From: Azadirachta indica
Lineage: Eukaryota > Streptophyta > Magnoliopsida > Sapindales > Meliaceae
NCBI GenBank assembly: GCA_022749755.1
Contig: CM040448.1
Coordinates: 14,444,481-14,508,480, forward strand
Reading direction: 5' to 3'
DNA length: 64,000 nt
Below are positions 59,951 through 64,000 of the stretch, one piece after another (within the stretch, counting starts at the first letter, position 1; every line of letters starts with the position of its first letter). The notes under the pieces are model-generated. The model worked only from the letters and a program-made list of their open reading frames with translations. It did no database searches and was not told where the DNA came from. The translations under genes and the position numbers were made by a program.

Positions 59951-61949
59951 TTTTTTTTATTCTTTTTCTCTTGGAAATAATAAGCAGATGAAAATTTACA
60001 TAATAATACCATCATTTGATTAAGCATAAACAAATAAATGACATCATATATAGTCAAAATGCTTATACTACATACATAAATTAAACATATCACCAATTTA
60101 TGATATATAGAAAAGTGAGTATACATCAAATAATAATTGAAACTTATTTGGTGAGGGGGATGTAATTTTGACAAAAGGACATCAATTTCAACTCAACGGA
60201 CACAATTATTTTAAATATTGCTTGTTCTTCTCATAATTGAAATAGAAATAATTAACTTTTTCTATTCATACTAATAATTTATGAAAAAAAAAACTATTTT
60301 TAGTCCTTTAGTACTAATATATTAGTATGCAAAATAATCCATACAATCATAAACGGAGAACAAAAAAGAAACACAGAGATAATTCAAAATTATTCTAACA
60401 TTATAATGAATTAAAAATTATAATATTTTCAATTTGATGCGTAAAAGTAAATCGTAAATTTTTTAAGTTATATTACAATAATTGAAAATTATTAATGATA
60501 TAATAATTACTCTAACAAGTCATTAGGTCAAACAATAAAATTTTAAATAATTTTTCTATGAAACATAAATATTTAAAGCTGAAAAGTATAGGTAGATCAA
60601 TATATTTAGTTTGAGATAAAGTATAAATATTTTGATCTGGATGATTTTTAAATCCAAATCTAAATCTAAATGATATTCATATGTAGACCTTAATGATGTT
60701 TAAGCTTAGTCCTAATTGATATTTACTAACGATATTTATCATTGATAGTTGGGCCAATTTTCACACGGTGGGTTATCATCAATTCTTCCGGAAAAACCGA
60801 GATGGCCTTCCAACAAGACTTATCTAGTCTACAGTTCCGTTCATGTGAAGTGGTGGTTAGCTTGGAAGCCAATTATCAAGAGTGCATTCCAAAGATGGGT
60901 TTATTTAATTATTATTTCTTTTGAGATATTACATTTTTTTTTTAATATTACTTCATATATATATATATATATATATTATCCTTGCTGTGCACATGAAATC
61001 ATCGTGGCAAACTAAGATCATGGTTAAGTTCAGGGCAGCAGCAAATAAGATTTTAGCTAGTTAGTTTGTAAAACAATAATAAAAAAGATTAGGCTCAAAT
61101 TCAGCTTGAAGTCTGAACCCTCGCCCAAGGATTAATCTAAGAACTATCACACAAAAATTCAAATTCCACATTAAAGCTCAACCAGTAACTAAGCACTGCA
61201 TTAAAATTATGAGCATCATTCATATACCTACACGTACGTCAAAGCATATAGCTTGTCCAGAATCTAAATTCTAAACCTATGGAGATACAGCTCTTATAAG
61301 TTCAAGTCAGTCCAGCAGAGGAAAAGTTATGAATAACAGTTGAACGAACCTACACCTACGATTAGCTTGGTTCATTTTCCACTTTCATATTGTATAATTA
61401 AAATCCTAGTGCAATAACGTCAACTCACATTCAAATTTATCTCAAAAATATAACTTCAATAAAGAATTCACTGCAGTCGTCAAAATTTTTGAAATATGGT
61501 AAAATTGAGTTATCAAAATTGATAGCAATTATGATCATCCCTTTCACATTACAGAAAAGAATTAACAAAAAAATGATCTTAACATACCACCCGCAATCAC
61601 ATAGAAAAACAAACAGATATACAAACATGGGAAACAAGAGAGAATAATTTTGCAAAAGTTAGATAGGAGAGTGTTAAAAAATATGCCAAAAGAAAAAAGC
61701 AAAATAGGAAAGGAATTATTAAGAATATGGAATTGGGAACGTACAATGAAGATATTCATGTGTTTGAGACGAGATATTTAAAGGTTTTTTTTTATTAAAC
61801 AGGTCTCCTGCTTGTTTGTTGATCTTTTGGTCTCAGGTTTTCTTCTTTGGCTTACACTTCTTTATTTCTATGTTGCGGGCTCCTTCAAATGTTGAACTCT
61901 CAGTAATCCTATATGTAATATATTGACCTTTTTTTTTTTTTTCACAAAC
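59951..61949. other. AT-rich intergenic DNA
   Basis: No gene is supported. Open frames at 60742-61015 are GC-richer than their surroundings but show no domain. An (AT)n tract lies near 60955-60976. Confidence 0.55.
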
Positions 61950-62340
61950 AATGCTAACTGTTAATATTAGATTTTGTTACCTGATATCAATTAGTGAATT
62001 TATTTATATGTCAAAAAAAAAAAAAAAACTCATTTTTTTCTTCTTTCTTTTTATATACTCATTGATTTATCCAGAATTTAATGAAATTTTAATTAAAAAT
62101 AATTCAATATCTTAACTTACCTATAATTCAGATGAGATATAATTTCTTCAAAAAAACTTTTCATTACGTCTCATATAAATGAGAAATGTTAATTAAAATT
62201 TTATAAATTTATATTTTTATTCTTCATCTTTTGAACTTTGTTTTTTAATATTAATATGATAACTATCTCGTTGGGTTAACATACGGGTAAAAAATCGATT
62301 AATTTTAAATGCTAGAAAAACGGTTGAACAACCATCTAGG
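61950..62340. repeat. Dispersed repeat, copy 2
   Basis: Second copy of 58420-58850, same orientation. It directly precedes the coding-like frame at 62427. Confidence 0.75.
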
Positions 62341-62426
62341 AGATACGTTAACAAAAAATACAAATATCAATTGCACATTAAACAAGTGTTGAAATGGAAG
62401 TCTGGAAATAGGGATTATATTTCTTC

Positions 62427-62816
62427 ATGACAGGATTGGTTAACACAAGCTATATATTGCCGGTAAATAAAAAATCCCTACGTGAAAAAGAAGAAATCCA
62501 TAATTCCCACATACCCACGCCATTTTTCCCAACCTTCTCTGTTAATAATACTATCGTAGAACTTCCAGTTGATGACCGACTAATCCCATTTACAAATTTC
62601 AAAACGGAGTATATACACACTTTGTGAGATAAAGTGGTTAAAGATGTAGTTATTGACATTTTTAAACAGGAAAAAAAGAGCAAATTCTTACGACCAAGCG
62701 ACGAATCTGCAAGTGGCGCTAGAAAAAGTAAACCACGTAGGCAGGCCATGAAGCGAGGTGCAGCAGGTAAGCTAGCCTCTGATAAACGCACTCGAACATT
62801 GAAGTTGCCATTCTGA
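62427..62816 (+). pseudogene. Unrecognised coding-like frame broken by TGA
   Basis: One frame runs from ATG 62427 with a single TGA (62625-62627), then continues in the same frame to a stop at 62816. Upstream part: HIPTPFFPTFSVNNTIVELP and IPFTNFKTEYIHTL. Downstream part: DKVVKDVVIDIFKQEKKSKF, then a basic Arg/Lys-rich end ARKSKPRRQAMKRGAAGK and TRTLKLPF. Composition and sense look like the C-terminal exon of a nuclear protein. I do not recognise the family. It could be a relic or a last exon with a point nonsense change. Confidence 0.45.
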
Positions 62817-64000
62817 TATTATCGTCTTAGATCAATTCCATCCCAAGCCCAAGCAGAATTGGGAAGTTCACAGATACTAGACCTCGAATTGCATATTTTT
62901 GTGTTACCAGGGAAATTAATTAATTAACGCCAGTTGATAGGCTTGGCATCAGTGCAGACACTGATAAACGATTGTTGGTTGTGCATCAAAAAGCGATGCT
63001 AGCGATGCTAGCGACACAGGAATTACTTTGTACAAACTGTGCCCACCCAAAACTTGCGAGCGATGCTTTGTTCCATCATACTTCATCCAGTGATGCAATG
63101 AGCTCGTTTTCGTAATTCTGGCTTTCTTTTCAGGGGCATCATAGGATTTGCCAAGCAGTGGCACTAACTTTTATTATCTAATATTTTCTTGGCATCAGTG
63201 TAATCTAGTACTTATGCCCCGTTTGCTTTCCCTACTGAAACAATATAATTGGAATAGCCTTATGCCATAAAGTTATTCAATTTTGACTATTCGTGTTTTT
63301 TTTTTTTTAACTCAACATTGAAATACAATTTAGATTCAGTTTTTCAATTTTTAATGAGAGTTTTTGTTAGCTCTTATAGGGTTGGGAAGGTTTTTGTTTT
63401 ATATTTATATAATACCTAAAGAAAGATAATTATTTTGATTTACAAATTAAATAATTTATAGGCTGCGACAGATATGGCTAGTATTATACTCAACGTGGTA
63501 CGTGTTTTAATAACGTTTGATTGAATATGGTATATACTTGTTCCATTTGTTTTATAATGTTTGATTCAATATTAACGTATATTATAGATATTTAATAATA
63601 AACTAATTAAATATTATCGGATAATTCGTAATATTTTTTATTACATTTATAGTATTAATTGAAAAACTAAATTAAACTGCATCTTATACTAATATCTTAA
63701 ACTGATCCTTAACAAATTAAGATTTGCACTGTGAGACGTCAGCCGAGTAATATAATTTAACTCTTACACTCATTGAACACTCTTTTAATGACTGATCAAC
63801 TATTATCATTTTTCTATATATATCTTTCAAATTTCTGCACGTAAATATATCTAAACAATCTACAGCAAAGGTTTTTATTAATAATCACTCCTGTGGTTTT
63901 CCGCCAAATCAAGGCTTAAAAAAATCTTGTTTTTCTGATCAAGAAAGAAAAATCAAAAGGACCCACAGAATGTGCAGTGAGTCACGAACATAAAAAGAAA
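62817..64000. other. Intergenic DNA
   Basis: No gene is supported. Repeated GCGATGCTAGCGATGCTAGC-like text lies near 62992-63014. A MITE-like 'GCCCCGTTTGCTTTCCC' start at about 63216 has no matching right end that I can find. Confidence 0.5.

Noticed and set aside
60742..61015. Two overlapping + frames
   Set aside because: Locally higher GC but no recognisable protein in any frame and no splice or promoter support.
63216..63300. MITE-like start GCCCCGTTTGC
   Set aside because: No matching inverted end or target duplication was found.
1..64000. CRISPR arrays, rRNA, tRNA genes, bacterial operons
   Set aside because: None seen; tRNA-like boxes occur only in the degraded repeats at 2.6 and 3.5 kb, without a cloverleaf.

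Overview
The window is nuclear DNA from a flowering plant, most likely a eudicot. It is AT-rich, its genes carry short GT-AG introns, and it holds plant-specific families (GRAS, PB1-RAF kinase, NF-YC, EIN2, CHD3/CHR4, ASK-type SKP1), MULE, MITE and LTR debris, and long AT microsatellites. I cannot name the species from sequence alone. All homology calls rest on recognising motifs, not on a search.

Layout. 0-9.6 kb: a SKP1 tail relic, a tRNA-like repeat pair split by a Tourist-type MITE, an intronless SKP1-like gene, then NF-YC on the minus strand with two introns in its 5' leader and five CACGTG boxes just upstream. 9.6-12.5 kb: AT-rich intergenic DNA. 12.5-22.3 kb: an intronless GRAS regulator (+) facing a complete eight-coding-exon PB1-RAF kinase (-), rebuilt here in frame to 1178 aa. 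24.3-37.1 kb: a gene graveyard. One leader/promoter-like segment occurs three times, around the decayed ends of a CHR4-like CHD3 remodeller (+) and a decayed EIN2 (-), followed by a duplicated pair of small membrane-protein ORFs. 37.7-39.3 kb: a decayed MULE transposase split by a 786-bp LTR-like insertion that has 9-bp inverted ends and 22-bp direct flanking duplications. 39.3-44.5 kb: repeat-rich DNA without genes. 44.5-47.5 kb: a six-exon plastid-type DUF1517 gene (-), rebuilt to 389 aa. 48.3-50.6 kb: orphan spliced-leader-like exons beside an E2F-like site. 51.0-53.4 kb: an inverted-repeat element with an exon-like core, then a 0.7-kb tandem duplication. 54.2-57.2 kb: a twelve-exon gene with two lysozyme-like (SLT-type) halves and a C-terminal prenylation-like motif; every junction fits except for one extra base in an A run. 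58-64 kb: dispersed repeats, a degenerate minisatellite of about 134 bp, and an unrecognised coding-like frame broken by TGA.

The intact genes are unrelated housekeeping or regulatory genes and do not form a pathway cluster. The most unusual parts are the CHR4/EIN2 graveyard with its triplicated leader, the MULE with its nested insertion, the G-box-dense NF-YC promoter, and the split-frame SLT gene.
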